In this document: positions 1 to 8,753 of the stretch, piece after piece
Numbering within the stretch: the stretch's first letter is position 1
Layout: each line of letters starts with the position of its first letter
From: Coprococcus sp.
Lineage (GTDB): Bacteria > Bacillota > Clostridia > Lachnospirales > Lachnospiraceae
DNA: 64,000 bases
Assembly (NCBI GenBank): GCA_022793995.1
Contig: JAAWDY010000017.1
Coordinates: forward strand, 1 to 64,000
Direction of reading: 5' to 3'
Notes under the pieces: model-generated
Seen by the model: only the letters and a program-made list of their open reading frames with translations
What the model was told of the DNA's origin: nothing
The model's database searches: none
Position numbers and translations under genes: made by a program

Positions 1-1
1 C

Positions 2-97
2 AGAAACCTGGAATCAGAAATTCCTGTAATCCTCGCTGTTCTAAAGGTATTATACGATAACGATATGATGGATGCAATTGACGAACTTGCCAAATAA
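2..97 (+). CDS. 3' end of an unidentified protein (partial)
   Basis: An open frame enters from the left edge and ends at a TAA at 95-97, giving the last 31 residues of a protein. The visible piece is amphipathic and leucine-rich, with a run EIPVILAVLKVLYDND followed by an acidic tail ending DELAK, so it is probably helical. Nothing in so short a piece identifies a family. It converges on spoVAF. It is called coding because of its composition and the clean stop; the gene body lies outside the window. Confidence 0.4.
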   Translation, partial: RNLESEIPVILAVLKVLYDNDMMDAIDELAK

Positions 98-238
98 CGA
101 TATTTGCAAAGCTGATCTTTCGTTCGTGCGTTTATTCTGTTGCCCAAATAAGCATGAAAATACGCCAAATAGTACAATTTGCAAAAAGAAAGCGTAAGGC
201 TGTTCCTCCGCTTTCAAAACCGCTGCTTAACTGGATGG

Positions 239-273
239 ATGCCTTGCACGCCTTACGGCAATGTGCAAGGCAT
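239..273. terminator. Stem-loop between converging genes
   Basis: Arms atgccttgcac (239-249) and gtgcaaggcat (263-273) pair perfectly around a 13-nt loop. It lies between the 3' end of the edge fragment and the 3' end of spoVAF, where a shared terminator is expected. Neither strand has a good U-tract after it, so termination is inferred from position only. Confidence 0.35.
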
Positions 274-294
274 TGTAAATAGTAACTCAAAATC

Positions 295-1653
295 TCAGTT
301 CAGTTTCACATTCAGGTAATTCCGTCCCGACAATGTCTTATTAATGCAGATGGACAAAATCACAACGATACATCCCGCCGCAAATCCAATCCAGTTGAAT
401 ATCGCGGTCAAGACCAGAAGGATAAGCCGCATGAATTTGAGGGCATATCCTAGTTCAAAATTGGGCTGCGTGTAATTTGCCACAGATACAAACGCCATAT
501 ACAGCATGATCTCACTGTTGAACCATCCCGACTTTACCGAAAATTCTCCCATCACAATACCGGCGATCACACTGAGCGGCGTACTCAGCATACTCGGCGT
601 ATTTAAAGCCGCAAGCCTAAGTCCATCGATCGCCAGTTCCAGGATTAAAATCTGTAAGATCAAAGGGACATTTACCGTTTCCTCTATCTTTATAAACTCA
701 AATGCTTTCGGAAGCCATTGCGGGTTCTGCATAAAAAGGAGATATATCGGGGCGAGAAATACAGTCAGGATCGTAATGATCGCCCTTGATACCTTCAGAT
801 AAATTCCGGTAATCGGTGGAAAATAATAGTCGTTCGCCTCTTCGATCATATCGAAAATCGAGGTGGGCAGTATCATGGCCGACGGTGAATTGTCCACCAG
901 AATCACGACCTTTCCTTCCAGAAGGCAGGCCGCGGCGGTGTCCGGGCGTTCCGTATATTTGAATTTGGGGAACGGATTGAACTGCTTCCTTTTATACAGC
1001 GCCTCGGCGAGACTCTGCTGATTCATTCTCAGATCCCCTACTTTAATCTCTTCTAAACGATTCCGGATATTGGTAAGCAGCTCCTCGTCTACCCGGTCCG
1101 ACATGTAGCAAAGGGCAACGTCTGTGCGGGAGCTTTTCCCAATCTCCGCCATTTCCATGATCAGATGCTCATCCCGAAGCCGCCGGCGCAAAAGGGCTGT
1201 ATTAAAGACGATTGTCTCCACAAACCCGTCCCTTGAGCCGCGCAGGGATTTATCCTTTTCCGGCTCCCCTACGCTTCTTGCCGGATAAGTACGGCAGTCG
1301 ATGGCAACGCATGTCTCGTATCCGTCAATGAACAGGCACGTGACCCCGGAAAGCACATTTTTTAAAATTGCGTCATAATCCCCCAGGATATCGACCTCTA
1401 CATAAGGGACGCATTTTGTCGCAAAGGCTGTGCCGTCCTCCGGCATATCCTCCGGCGTAATGCCGAAAAATGAATCCATAATCTTAAGCATTGTCTCATC
1501 CTTGGTAAATCCGTCTATAAAATAGAAGGAACTCTTTCTTCCTCCAATCTCCATATTTCTCTGTATAATGTCAAAACTCTTCTCCACCGGGAGCACGCTT
1601 GAAAGATACTGTACATTATCCTCCAGACGCTTGCTGATCGTCTGCTTCTCCAT
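295..1653 (-). CDS. spoVAF: SpoVAF, GerA-family spore germination protein
   Basis: A 452-residue GerA-family protein, most like SpoVAF, an inner-membrane spore protein linked to the SpoVA channel. The soluble N-terminal part holds the conserved RGSRDGFVE block (about residues 138-146), followed by RRRLRD and KYTERPD (about 232-238). From about residue 288 there are several hydrophobic membrane segments. Length fits SpoVAF; GerAA-type receptor A subunits are usually somewhat longer and come with B and C subunits, which are absent here. The other spoVA genes are also absent, so the gene is an orphan in this window. A dispersed repeat separates it from dut. GerAA is the alternative identity. Confidence 0.85.
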   Translation of the reverse strand: MEKQTISKRLEDNVQYLSSVLPVEKSFDIIQRNMEIGGRKSSFYFIDGFTKDETMLKIMDSFFGITPEDMPEDGTAFATKCVPYVEVDILGDYDAILKNVLSGVTCLFIDGYETCVAIDCRTYPARSVGEPEKDKSLRGSRDGFVETIVFNTALLRRRLRDEHLIMEMAEIGKSSRTDVALCYMSDRVDEELLTNIRNRLEEIKVGDLRMNQQSLAEALYKRKQFNPFPKFKYTERPDTAAACLLEGKVVILVDNSPSAMILPTSIFDMIEEANDYYFPPITGIYLKVSRAIITILTVFLAPIYLLFMQNPQWLPKAFEFIKIEETVNVPLILQILILELAIDGLRLAALNTPSMLSTPLSVIAGIVMGEFSVKSGWFNSEIMLYMAFVSVANYTQPNFELGYALKFMRLILLVLTAIFNWIGFAAGCIVVILSICINKTLSGRNYLNVKLN

Positions 1654-1766
1654 ACGCTGATTCCTCCGTCCAAAGCTCCGCCGCTTAAAATATGAAAGGC
1701 GTCATCACCTAACCGCGCCGGCTCCATTCTCATATGAAGATAGCATGCCCATATGTCCCGGAAATA

Positions 1767-1826
1767 TTCCAACTGTGCGGTTGAAACTGTGATTTATAGC
1801 AGCCCACCACACGAAATTCGCAAATC
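1767..1826 (+). repeat. Dispersed ~60-bp intergenic repeat, copy A
   Basis: It shares the core ccaactgtgcggttga, then gatt, then atagcagcccacc and a trailing aaatt.gcaaa with four other intergenic sites in this window (near 21.35, 34.05, 53.83 and 54.01 kb). The core can fold on itself (ctgtg with cayag, gcggtt with aactgc). It fills most of the space between spoVAF and dut. Confidence 0.75.
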
Positions 1827-1833
1827 CTGCCTT

Positions 1834-2355
1834 TTATACACTCCCTGAAGTACTTCCAAAGCCGCCGTTGCGGATTCCTTCCGCCTCGTCGTCCTCCGTG
1901 ATACCGTACTCCACGAAAATCCCCTGCATGAAACCGGCGCCTTTTTTCAATTCTACCGTCTTTCCCTCCCTCGTGTCGTTTGTCATCTTCACGAAAATAT
2001 GCCCTTCATTGTCTGAATAATAATAGTCACTGTCAATAATCCCCACCGTATTATTCAGCTGCAGACGATACTTGAACCCAAGCCCGCTCCTGGGATAGCA
2101 TTTCAGCACCCAGTTTTCTTCCATCCTGACACGGATTCCTGTAGGAATCTTGATTGTCTCCCCAGGTGCGAGGGTGAAATCATCCGGCGAGCAAAAATCA
2201 TATCCCGCGCTGCCCGACGTGGCCCGGACCGGAATCCGTATCTCCTCATAGATCTTGCCGATCTCTTCCTCTGTGTTCCTGGAACCAAAGGTATCTTTCC
2301 ATGCCTCTGTAAACTGTTTGGTACTCACCTTATAAAATTTTGCGATTCTCTTCAT
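1834..2355 (-). CDS. dut: dUTP diphosphatase
   Basis: Hydrolyses dUTP to dUMP and pyrophosphate, keeping uracil out of DNA and supplying dTMP synthesis. All five trimeric dUTPase motifs are visible in order: SGSAGYD (about 48-53), PRSG (88-91), GIIDSDYY (105-112), GAGFMQGIF (139-147) and GGFGSTSG (164-171). The last is the flexible arm that closes over the nucleotide. At 173 residues it carries an N-terminal extension of about 40 residues before motif 1; that extension has no recognised function. It lies on the same strand as spoVAF but a repeat separates them, so co-transcription is uncertain. Confidence 0.93.
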   Translation of the reverse strand: MKRIAKFYKVSTKQFTEAWKDTFGSRNTEEEIGKIYEEIRIPVRATSGSAGYDFCSPDDFTLAPGETIKIPTGIRVRMEENWVLKCYPRSGLGFKYRLQLNNTVGIIDSDYYYSDNEGHIFVKMTNDTREGKTVELKKGAGFMQGIFVEYGITEDDEAEGIRNGGFGSTSGSV

Positions 2356-2494
2356 CTTATGCCTCTCCTATATTACTATTACTTTTTGCCGCTTGCATCT
2401 TGCAGCGGCCCGCATTCTTTTTCCATCTTACCATCTCTGATTTTTGCCGTCAATGAAATCCCCCTGTTCCCGCCGGATCTCGATCCAGTCTCGA

Positions 2495-3880
2495 TCAAAT
2501 CCCTGCCTGCTCTTTACTCCTTGCATTCAGATCGTTTCTATATTTGCCCGTCTCACTAACAATGACCGGCGAGAGCAGAAGGACTGCCGTCAGGTTCGGC
2601 ACCGCCATCAGCGCATTCAGGATATCCGCTGCAAGCCATATCAGGTCCAGGGAAACGACTGGGGCAAATGCTGCGGTAAGCACATATAAGATACGGTAAG
2701 ACACGAGCGCTTTCTTACCTGCCAGATATTTTATACAGCACTCTCCATAATATGCCCATCCGATCACAGTAGAATAGGCAAAAGAGATAATCCCCACCAC
2801 TAAAATGACCGGTCCTGCACCGGGTATCTGCCCGAAGGCAAGGGATGTCAATTCTCCTCCATCCTTCATCTTACATATGTAGGCTTTAGGACTTTTCATG
2901 ATGGATGTCACCAGCACGAGGCCGGTCAGCATACAGAGCACCACCGTATCCCAAAATGTTCCTGTGGAAGATACAAGCGCCTGCCTTACCGGGTTGCGTG
3001 TCCTCGCAGCCGCAGCCGCAATGGGGGCCGAGCCCATCCCGGATTCATTGGAAAATAATCCTCTCGCAATCCCATAACGCATGGCTGTAAGCATGCCGCC
3101 GCCCACAAGCCCTCCTGCCGCTGCCCCGGGGGTGAATGCTAGACGGACGATCGTAAAAAGGGCCGGGATAATGAAATCGCGGTTTATCCATAAAATCGCC
3201 GCGCAGCCAAATATGTAAGACGCCGCCATCAAGGGAACCAGTTTTTCACACACCCCGGCGATTGCCCGGACGCCGCCGAAGATTACCAATGCCGTACATA
3301 CAGCGGCTATGATCCCCACGATCCGCGAACTTGCCCCCATATTCTTGCGGCACACGGTCGCGATGGCGTTGACCTGGGCGGCGCAGCCAATCCCAAAGGA
3401 AGCACATACAGCCGCAAATGCAAACATCTTCCCCAAGAATTTCCCGAGGCGCCTCCATTTCAGCCCGTATTCCAAAGCATACATCGCCCCTCCCCGCATG
3501 ATTCCATCCTCGTCCTTTATGCGGTATTTCACAGCGATCAGCGCCTCGGCGTATTTTGTGGCGATCCCGAATACCCCTGTAAGCCAGCACCATAGCACCG
3601 CGCCGGGCCCTCCTAGAACGACTGCAGTCCCTACCCCGACAATATTCCCTGTACCAATGGTGGAGGCCAGTGCGGTGGCGAGTGCTCCGAACTGGCTGAT
3701 ATCCCCATCCACGCCCTCGTCTTTTGCAACGGACAGGCGGATCCCCGTGAAAATCTTCTTTTGGATGAAACCTGTTCTAAATGTCATAAAAATATGCGTT
3801 CCCAAAAGTAGGATGATCATGGGCCATCCCCACACCACGTCCCGTATTGTCTCCACGGCCAGGCTGATCTGTCCCCACAT
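2495..3880 (-). CDS. Sodium:alanine/glycine symporter (AGCS family)
   Basis: A 461-residue integral membrane protein of the alanine or glycine:cation symporter family, which imports small neutral amino acids with Na+ or H+. Family hallmarks are visible: the GDISQFGALATALASTIGTGN stretch near residues 59-79, GGPGAVLW, and ARGLFSNESGMGSAP around the centre. Hydrophobic segments run through the protein. The start is supported by gggagc a few bases upstream. It stands alone between dut and a divergent regulator, with no enzyme gene nearby to narrow the substrate. Confidence 0.92.
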   Translation of the reverse strand: MWGQISLAVETIRDVVWGWPMIILLLGTHIFMTFRTGFIQKKIFTGIRLSVAKDEGVDGDISQFGALATALASTIGTGNIVGVGTAVVLGGPGAVLWCWLTGVFGIATKYAEALIAVKYRIKDEDGIMRGGAMYALEYGLKWRRLGKFLGKMFAFAAVCASFGIGCAAQVNAIATVCRKNMGASSRIVGIIAAVCTALVIFGGVRAIAGVCEKLVPLMAASYIFGCAAILWINRDFIIPALFTIVRLAFTPGAAAGGLVGGGMLTAMRYGIARGLFSNESGMGSAPIAAAAARTRNPVRQALVSSTGTFWDTVVLCMLTGLVLVTSIMKSPKAYICKMKDGGELTSLAFGQIPGAGPVILVVGIISFAYSTVIGWAYYGECCIKYLAGKKALVSYRILYVLTAAFAPVVSLDLIWLAADILNALMAVPNLTAVLLLSPVIVSETGKYRNDLNARSKEQAGI

Positions 3881-4030
3881 CTTGCTCCCTCTCTTCCTTT
3901 TTTATGGTTTGATCCCTCATCAGATTTAACATATCGCTCGAATTTTGCGTATTTATAAATATAATCTGTGTTTTTCGCCATTCTATTTTTATAGACAGAT
4001 ATGTACACTGTTTGCAGGAGAGGTCGTATT

Positions 4031-4378
4031 ATGGATAACTATTTTGGACTACGTGTGCGGCAGGCACGAAAGAACGCTGGATTGACGCAAGCGGCGCTTG
4101 CCGAAAAACTGAATCTTGATGAAACGACGATCAGCCGGATTGAAAATGGGACGCAGTCAACGTCTTTTTCTTCCATGCTCCACTTTTCAGAAGCGCTGAA
4201 TGTTCGTTTTGACTATCTGATCTGTGATTATCTGGAAGATGAACCAGAGTTTTGCGATGCTCTGGATGCAGAGATCATCGATATTATCCGTCCACTGCCG
4301 GCGAACTATAAGCGGCTGATCCGGGATAATATCCAAAGTCTTATTAAAGAAATCCCTGTAAGGAATATAAACGAATAG
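4031..4378 (+). CDS. XRE-family helix-turn-helix regulator
   Basis: A 115-residue DNA-binding protein. Residues 4-60 form a typical Cro/C1 HTH, with the TQAALAEKLNLDETTISRIE core. The remaining half is an acidic helical tail without a recognised effector domain. The start at 4031 is preferred because ggagagg sits about 9 bases upstream; an in-frame ATG at 4001 lacks a site. It is divergent from the AGCS symporter, which it could regulate, and converges on folD. No operator was recognised. Confidence 0.85.
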   Translation: MDNYFGLRVRQARKNAGLTQAALAEKLNLDETTISRIENGTQSTSFSSMLHFSEALNVRFDYLICDYLEDEPEFCDALDAEIIDIIRPLPANYKRLIRDNIQSLIKEIPVRNINE

Positions 4379-4388
4379 GATAGACAAA

Positions 4389-4412
4389 GGGACGGCGCTG
4401 CCGCCCCTTTTT
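4389..4412 (+). terminator. Intrinsic terminator between the XRE gene and folD
   Basis: gggacggc pairs with gccgcccc around gct (one mismatch) and is followed by ttttt. It ends the regulator transcript. The reverse strand has a weaker U-tract, so it may also serve folD. Confidence 0.75.
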
Positions 4413-4423
4413 GCACTTTTACT

Positions 4424-5281
4424 TCAATCCACTGTGTTCAAATACTTCGCCCCACGAACAACATGTTCCGCCAGAACCGAAGTCGTTACGCTTCCCACGC
4501 CTTTTGGAACCGGGCTGATCTGAGAAGCTTTCTGTTTTACGTCCTCGAAATCCACGTCCCCACATAAATTTCCATCCGCATCCACATTGATGCCCACATC
4601 CACGACCACCGCCGATTCCCCTATCATTTCTTTTGTAACCATGTTCGCCTTGCCTGCCGCCGCGATCAGGATTTCTGCCTCCCTGCATGTCTTTTCCAAT
4701 TCCTTCGTGCGGGTATGGCAGATCGTCACAGTCGCGTTTCTCGCCAAAAGAAGCATGGCAAGCGGTCTTCCGACCACCTTGCTCCTTCCGATAACGACTA
4801 CCCGCTTTCCTTCCAACACGATGCCGTAATGATCCAGCATGGCAAGGACTGCCTCTGGGGTACAGGGGGCAAATCCGGACGGATCACCGGAAAATACCTT
4901 TGCCGCATTTACAGGGTTCATCCCGTCCACATCCTTAAGCGGATGGATCATCTGCCGAGCCTTTTCCTCGTTCAATGTCCCCGGAAGCGGCGAAAACATC
5001 AAGATTCCATGGATTTTTGTATCCTCGTTCGCTTTTTGTATCGCGTCTTCCAGTTCTTTCTGAGAAATATCCTCAGAAAGCTCTATGGTCTTGCATGTGA
5101 TTCCCACAAGCTCCATCCTCTTTTTAGCACCCCGCTCATATGCCAGATCATCCGGTCTTTCTCCCACCCGGATAATGGAAAGACATGGGTTAACCCCATT
5201 TGCTTTCAGCGCCTCCACATCCTGAATAAGACGTTCCTTCATGGCCTTTGCCACATCGTTTCCCATCATCAGTTTTGTCAT
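4424..5281 (-). CDS. folD: FolD: methylene-THF dehydrogenase, cyclohydrolase residue missing
   Basis: A 285-residue protein of the methylenetetrahydrofolate dehydrogenase/cyclohydrolase family, acting on one-carbon units carried by folate. The dehydrogenase half is normal: PLKDVDGMNP and the nucleotide-binding VVVIGRSKVVGRP are present. In bifunctional enzymes the conserved Tyr is followed four residues later by the catalytic lysine (Lys56 in human, Lys54 in E. coli). Here the segment is Y48-E-R-G-A52, so alanine occupies that place, with lysines one and two residues further on. Cyclohydrolase activity is therefore doubtful. The gene follows fchA, 26 bp downstream, which can supply that step. 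Confidence 0.93.
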   Translation of the reverse strand: MTKLMMGNDVAKAMKERLIQDVEALKANGVNPCLSIIRVGERPDDLAYERGAKKRMELVGITCKTIELSEDISQKELEDAIQKANEDTKIHGILMFSPLPGTLNEEKARQMIHPLKDVDGMNPVNAAKVFSGDPSGFAPCTPEAVLAMLDHYGIVLEGKRVVVIGRSKVVGRPLAMLLLARNATVTICHTRTKELEKTCREAEILIAAAGKANMVTKEMIGESAVVVDVGINVDADGNLCGDVDFEDVKQKASQISPVPKGVGSVTTSVLAEHVVRGAKYLNTVD

Positions 5282-5307
5282 ATCGTATCGCCTCCTCAGT
5301 CCGTATC

Positions 5308-5934
5308 CTACTTGATTTTTTCCAGCACGCCGGCATATATCTCTTCCTTCAGCCTGTGTCCCTGCGCAATCATCTCTTCTGTCCGCGCGTTCATCTCATC
5401 GGCCCGCTCCCTGTTCTTCATCATCTTTGTATTAATAAATACATTCAAGGACGCACCTTCCAGCGCCGCCTGCGCAAAAAGTAGCCCTACCCCGACATCG
5501 CTTACTGCCAGGCGGCTTCCTTTCTCGCCCAGAGTCCTAAGCTGATCCATCACTTTGAGTACTGTCTCCATGATCTGCATCGGCACTTTGCCGGCCGTAT
5601 AGAGCGCCTGCTCCATAATACGTTCTTTTGCTTCTTTTTGCTCCTCGGTTTCCTTGGGAAGCCCGTAGGCTTTTGAGAGCGGTTCAAACGCCGCTGCGTC
5701 CCGGTCTGTCAGAATCACCAGCTCATCCCGCAAAGACGCCAATTTATCCCTGATCTTCTTGATCTCCCCTTCCACATCCGCATACTTTTTCTTTCCGATT
5801 GTCAGATTCGTAACCATCATTCCCAGTGCTGCCGCAAACGCGCCTACTGCCGCCGACGCGCCTCCTCCGCCGGGGACTGCCGCCCCGGATGAAAGTTCTT
5901 CCAGAAAATCCGTTGTTCTTTTTTCAAGCATCAT
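5308..5934 (-). CDS. fchA: FchA-type methenyl-THF cyclohydrolase (cyclodeaminase family)
   Basis: A 208-residue stand-alone member of the formiminotransferase-cyclodeaminase C-terminal family. Such proteins act as methenyltetrahydrofolate cyclohydrolase (FchA) or formimino-THF cyclodeaminase. The N-terminal VPGGGGASAAVGAFAAALG stretch is diagnostic, followed by long helices with DRDAAAFEPLSKAYGLP. There is no fused formiminotransferase and no histidine-degradation gene nearby, so cyclohydrolase is the better reading. It is the first gene of a two-gene operon with folD. caggaggg precedes the start. Confidence 0.85.
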   Translation of the reverse strand: MMLEKRTTDFLEELSSGAAVPGGGGASAAVGAFAAALGMMVTNLTIGKKKYADVEGEIKKIRDKLASLRDELVILTDRDAAAFEPLSKAYGLPKETEEQKEAKERIMEQALYTAGKVPMQIMETVLKVMDQLRTLGEKGSRLAVSDVGVGLLFAQAALEGASLNVFINTKMMKNRERADEMNARTEEMIAQGHRLKEEIYAGVLEKIK

Positions 5935-6010
5935 CGCTTTTTCCCTCCTGTATTGTTATCTTTTGACTCTACCCTCCGTGGACAAAGGAACATACGCCCT
6001 GAGGGGATCC

Positions 6011-7048
6011 TTATTTTATACGTATTTTTGTACCGGCATAAATTTTATTCGTATCGCGTATCCCATTCAGCTGTGCGAGTTTTGCGCTCGTCGTACCGTA
6101 TTTCTTTGCGATACCGGATAAGGTATCTCCGGACTTTATCGTGTAATATTGCGCCTGGGAAGATGCAGCGCTGGAGAGCTTCCGGTTCACTTCTCTTTGC
6201 ACTTCCTCATACCGGTCTTTCAGCAAGGTCTTCCTTAGCGTCCCGTCGCCATATTCTCCGCGGATCGCCTCGTCAGCCAGTGTTCCCGTGTCCGCTGACG
6301 CAATATGGTTTATCAAATCCTGTACCTCTGTATACCGTACGCCTAGCTTCTTCTTTCTGTCTTCTCCTTCGCCAAATTCACCTTTCATGACCTGCTCGGC
6401 AAGCTGAAGTACCGTGCCTTTTGGCGCCGCGTCCGAGCCGCCGCCTGAGGAGCCGTCCCCGTCTCCTCCTGATGAACCACCGCCAATCTCCGCCGGGAAA
6501 TCCCTGTAGCATTCATTTATATCACAATACCCGGAAATGCCGCTGATTTTCCCGGCGCTTGTATACTGCCACATATCCAGATGATTCACAGATGGCTTTT
6601 CTCCATACCGCGCCACCCATTTTGTAAATTGATCCACCCCGGTCAGATAAGTGTTCCACCAGTTTAAATTCGCGTAGATCCCGCACCAGTAACCCTCCTT
6701 CTTCACCAGGCTCCCGAAATATTCAGCCGCTCTTTTCGCGTAATTTCTGGTTCCTGGCTGCTCGATGTCAATATAAAGCGGATACTGGATAGGATGCCCT
6801 TTTGCCTTGCTTACTATAAGGGCCGCCTCCCGTTTTAGCACAGCGTCACTTGCCGCCCTGGAATAAATATATAATCCGTACGGTATCCCCAGCCGTTCGC
6901 ACTCCGCCATATTCCTGTTACACTGTCTGTCCATTATCCCAACGCTGTCAGATACCCTGATGATGGCTCCTTTCACACCATCCGCCTTTACCTTTTCCCA
7001 GTCAATGATTCCCTGGTGATGGGATACATCGATCACCTTCATATTCAT
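6011..7048 (-). CDS. GH25 lysozyme with two Cpl-7-like repeats and a LysM domain
   Basis: A 345-residue modular muramidase. Residues 1-185 are a glycoside hydrolase family 25 domain starting VIDVSHHQG, with the acidic catalytic DIE motif (D94, E96). A Gly/Ser/Asp linker (about 188-210) leads to two repeats of the Cpl-7/CW_7 kind (LAEQVMKGEFGEGEDRKKKLG and a second starting LADEAIRGEYGDG). A C-terminal LysM follows (YYTIKSGDTLSGIAKKYG). No signal peptide is visible, as in phage endolysins or enzymes released by lysis. No other phage genes are near, so it is probably a domesticated lysin or a remodelling enzyme. Confidence 0.9.
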   Translation of the reverse strand: MNMKVIDVSHHQGIIDWEKVKADGVKGAIIRVSDSVGIMDRQCNRNMAECERLGIPYGLYIYSRAASDAVLKREAALIVSKAKGHPIQYPLYIDIEQPGTRNYAKRAAEYFGSLVKKEGYWCGIYANLNWWNTYLTGVDQFTKWVARYGEKPSVNHLDMWQYTSAGKISGISGYCDINECYRDFPAEIGGGSSGGDGDGSSGGGSDAAPKGTVLQLAEQVMKGEFGEGEDRKKKLGVRYTEVQDLINHIASADTGTLADEAIRGEYGDGTLRKTLLKDRYEEVQREVNRKLSSAASSQAQYYTIKSGDTLSGIAKKYGTTSAKLAQLNGIRDTNKIYAGTKIRIK

Positions 7049-7206
7049 ATCTTACCCTTTATTGCCTGTTATCAAATCTCTCTAATAGATATGCCGCGGC
7101 TATGCCTGGTATTCCCTGATCCTGTGAAAAGGTATTGCCTATTTTATCATAAGAAATCCTTCCTTGCAATTCCTTTAATTCTTCCTTAATTTCATCCCCG
7201 GTATGG

Positions 7207-7235
7207 TTGACGCTAATCGGGGATGAATGTATAAT
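7207..7235 (+). promoter_or_regulatory. Promoter of the AI-2E-type transporter / metA operon
   Basis: TTGACG (7207-7212), a 17-bp spacer and TATAAT (7230-7235) lie 40 bp upstream of the start at 7275. Near-consensus sigma-A promoter. Confidence 0.7.
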
Positions 7236-7274
7236 CGAAAAGTAGAAGTATATAAAAGCAAAGGTGAGTAGTGA

Positions 7275-8753
7275 ATGGAACAAGAAACAAACACAAGACA
7301 AAAACAACAGGCAAAAAGAGCTACACCCTATTATGAAAAACGACCTCGTTTTGGACACAAAGGCCCTTCCAAGCTGCGCCAGCAGTTCAGCAGGGGAACG
7401 ACCCTTTTCCTGGTCGTTGCCGCTGTCGTAACATTTTACTTTGCGTTGCTCAGGTTTGACGCAATCTCCCAGGCCATATCAAAGGTTATCGACGTACTCA
7501 AACCGATTTTATACGGCCTGGTGATCGCCTATTTGCTGAACCCGATTGTAAATATGACCGACCGCCACTTAGCTCCGTTTCTGGAAAAGAGACTGGAGAA
7601 AAGAAAGGCGGTAAAACTTTCCCGCAGCATCGGCGTCGCCGCGGCGCTCATCTTTTTGATCGCCTTAGTTATGGCTCTATGCAACATGATGATCCCGGAG
7701 CTGTATCAGAGCATACGCGGCCTGGTCTATACGCTTCCGCGGCAGCTAAACGACCTGGTGGATCAGTTCAATAATTTCCAATCAAAAGAGACTACCACCA
7801 GTATCCTGATACGGAACATTTTAGAACAGGGTTCCGATACTCTGCAGAACTGGCTGCGCACCGACCTCATGCGGCAGATGAACTCCATCATGTCAAACTT
7901 AACTGTCGGCGTTATTAATGTTCTCAGCGAGATCGTCAATATACTGATCGGTTTGATCGTATCCGTCTATGTCCTGTTCAGCAAAGAACAGTTTGCAGCC
8001 CAGTGCAAGAAAGCCGTCTATGCGCTTTTGAGCACGGATCATGCGAATATGGTACTGCACCTGACGAAAAAAAGCAACGAGATCTTCGGCGGATTCATTA
8101 TCGGAAAGATCATTGATTCCGCTATTATCGGAGTTCTCTGCTTTATCGGCCTATCCCTTTTAGATATGCCGTATATCCTATTGGTAAGCGTGATCGTAGG
8201 CGTTACGAATGTGATTCCTTTCTTTGGGCCATATATCGGCGCAATTCCGAGCGCAGTCCTGATCTTACTTGACGATCCCCGCAAAGGCATTTATTTCGCC
8301 TTCTTTATCCTGCTCCTTCAGCAGATGGACGGGAATATAATTGGACCGAAGATCCTGGGTAATTCCACCGGGCTTTCGGCTTTCTGGGTAGTATTCGCCA
8401 TCCTTCTGGGCGGAGGACTGTTCGGCTTTGTCGGAATGATTATGGGCGTACCTACATTTGCGGTGATCTATTACATTGTCATGATGATTATAAATCAGAA
8501 GTTGGAGAAAAAGAATCTTCCGCTCACCAGCCTGCATTACGGTGAAAAGAGTTATGTGGATGAAAACGGCGACTTCATCAGCGACGACCTCGACTGGATC
8601 GACTCGGATGGAGACGAGGAAGAATACGAAAAGCACAGCAATAGCAATAATGATGATACTACTGAGAATCCTGATGGTAATGAGAACAAAGAGATTGAAA
8701 AGGAAAATATCATAGAGGAGGAAGAAAAACATGCCGATCCGAGTACAAAATGA
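7275..8753 (+). CDS. AI-2E family transporter (PerM/YdiK-like)
   Basis: A 492-residue membrane protein of the AI-2E transporter superfamily, whose members export small solutes or act as Na+/H+ antiporters; the substrate cannot be read from sequence. A basic N-terminus precedes paired membrane segments. A central amphipathic region contains the [20 protein letters not shown] run, and the family's [17 protein letters not shown] block lies near residues 310-330. After about residue 425 there is a long charged tail dominated by Glu, Asp, Asn and Lys, unusual in length. The gene overlaps metA by 23 bp, so the two are probably co-transcribed and translationally coupled. Confidence 0.88.
   Translation: MEQETNTRQKQQAKRATPYYEKRPRFGHKGPSKLRQQFSRGTTLFLVVAAVVTFYFALLRFDAISQAISKVIDVLKPILYGLVIAYLLNPIVNMTDRHLAPFLEKRLEKRKAVKLSRSIGVAAALIFLIALVMALCNMMIPELYQSIRGLVYTLPRQLNDLVDQFNNFQSKETTTSILIRNILEQGSDTLQNWLRTDLMRQMNSIMSNLTVGVINVLSEIVNILIGLIVSVYVLFSKEQFAAQCKKAVYALLSTDHANMVLHLTKKSNEIFGGFIIGKIIDSAIIGVLCFIGLSLLDMPYILLVSVIVGVTNVIPFFGPYIGAIPSAVLILLDDPRKGIYFAFFILLLQQMDGNIIGPKILGNSTGLSAFWVVFAILLGGGLFGFVGMIMGVPTFAVIYYIVMMIINQKLEKKNLPLTSLHYGEKSYVDENGDFISDDLDWIDSDGDEEEYEKHSNSNNDDTTENPDGNENKEIEKENIIEEEEKHADPSTK

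Noticed and set aside
7059-7205. Coding-looking minus-strand stretch ending LKELQGRISYDKIGNTF and LLERFDNRQ, upstream of the lysozyme gene
   Set aside because: The composition looks like protein, but no ATG or GTG with a ribosome site opens the frame, and it overlaps the promoter region of the divergent transporter. It may be a gene remnant; not enough to annotate.
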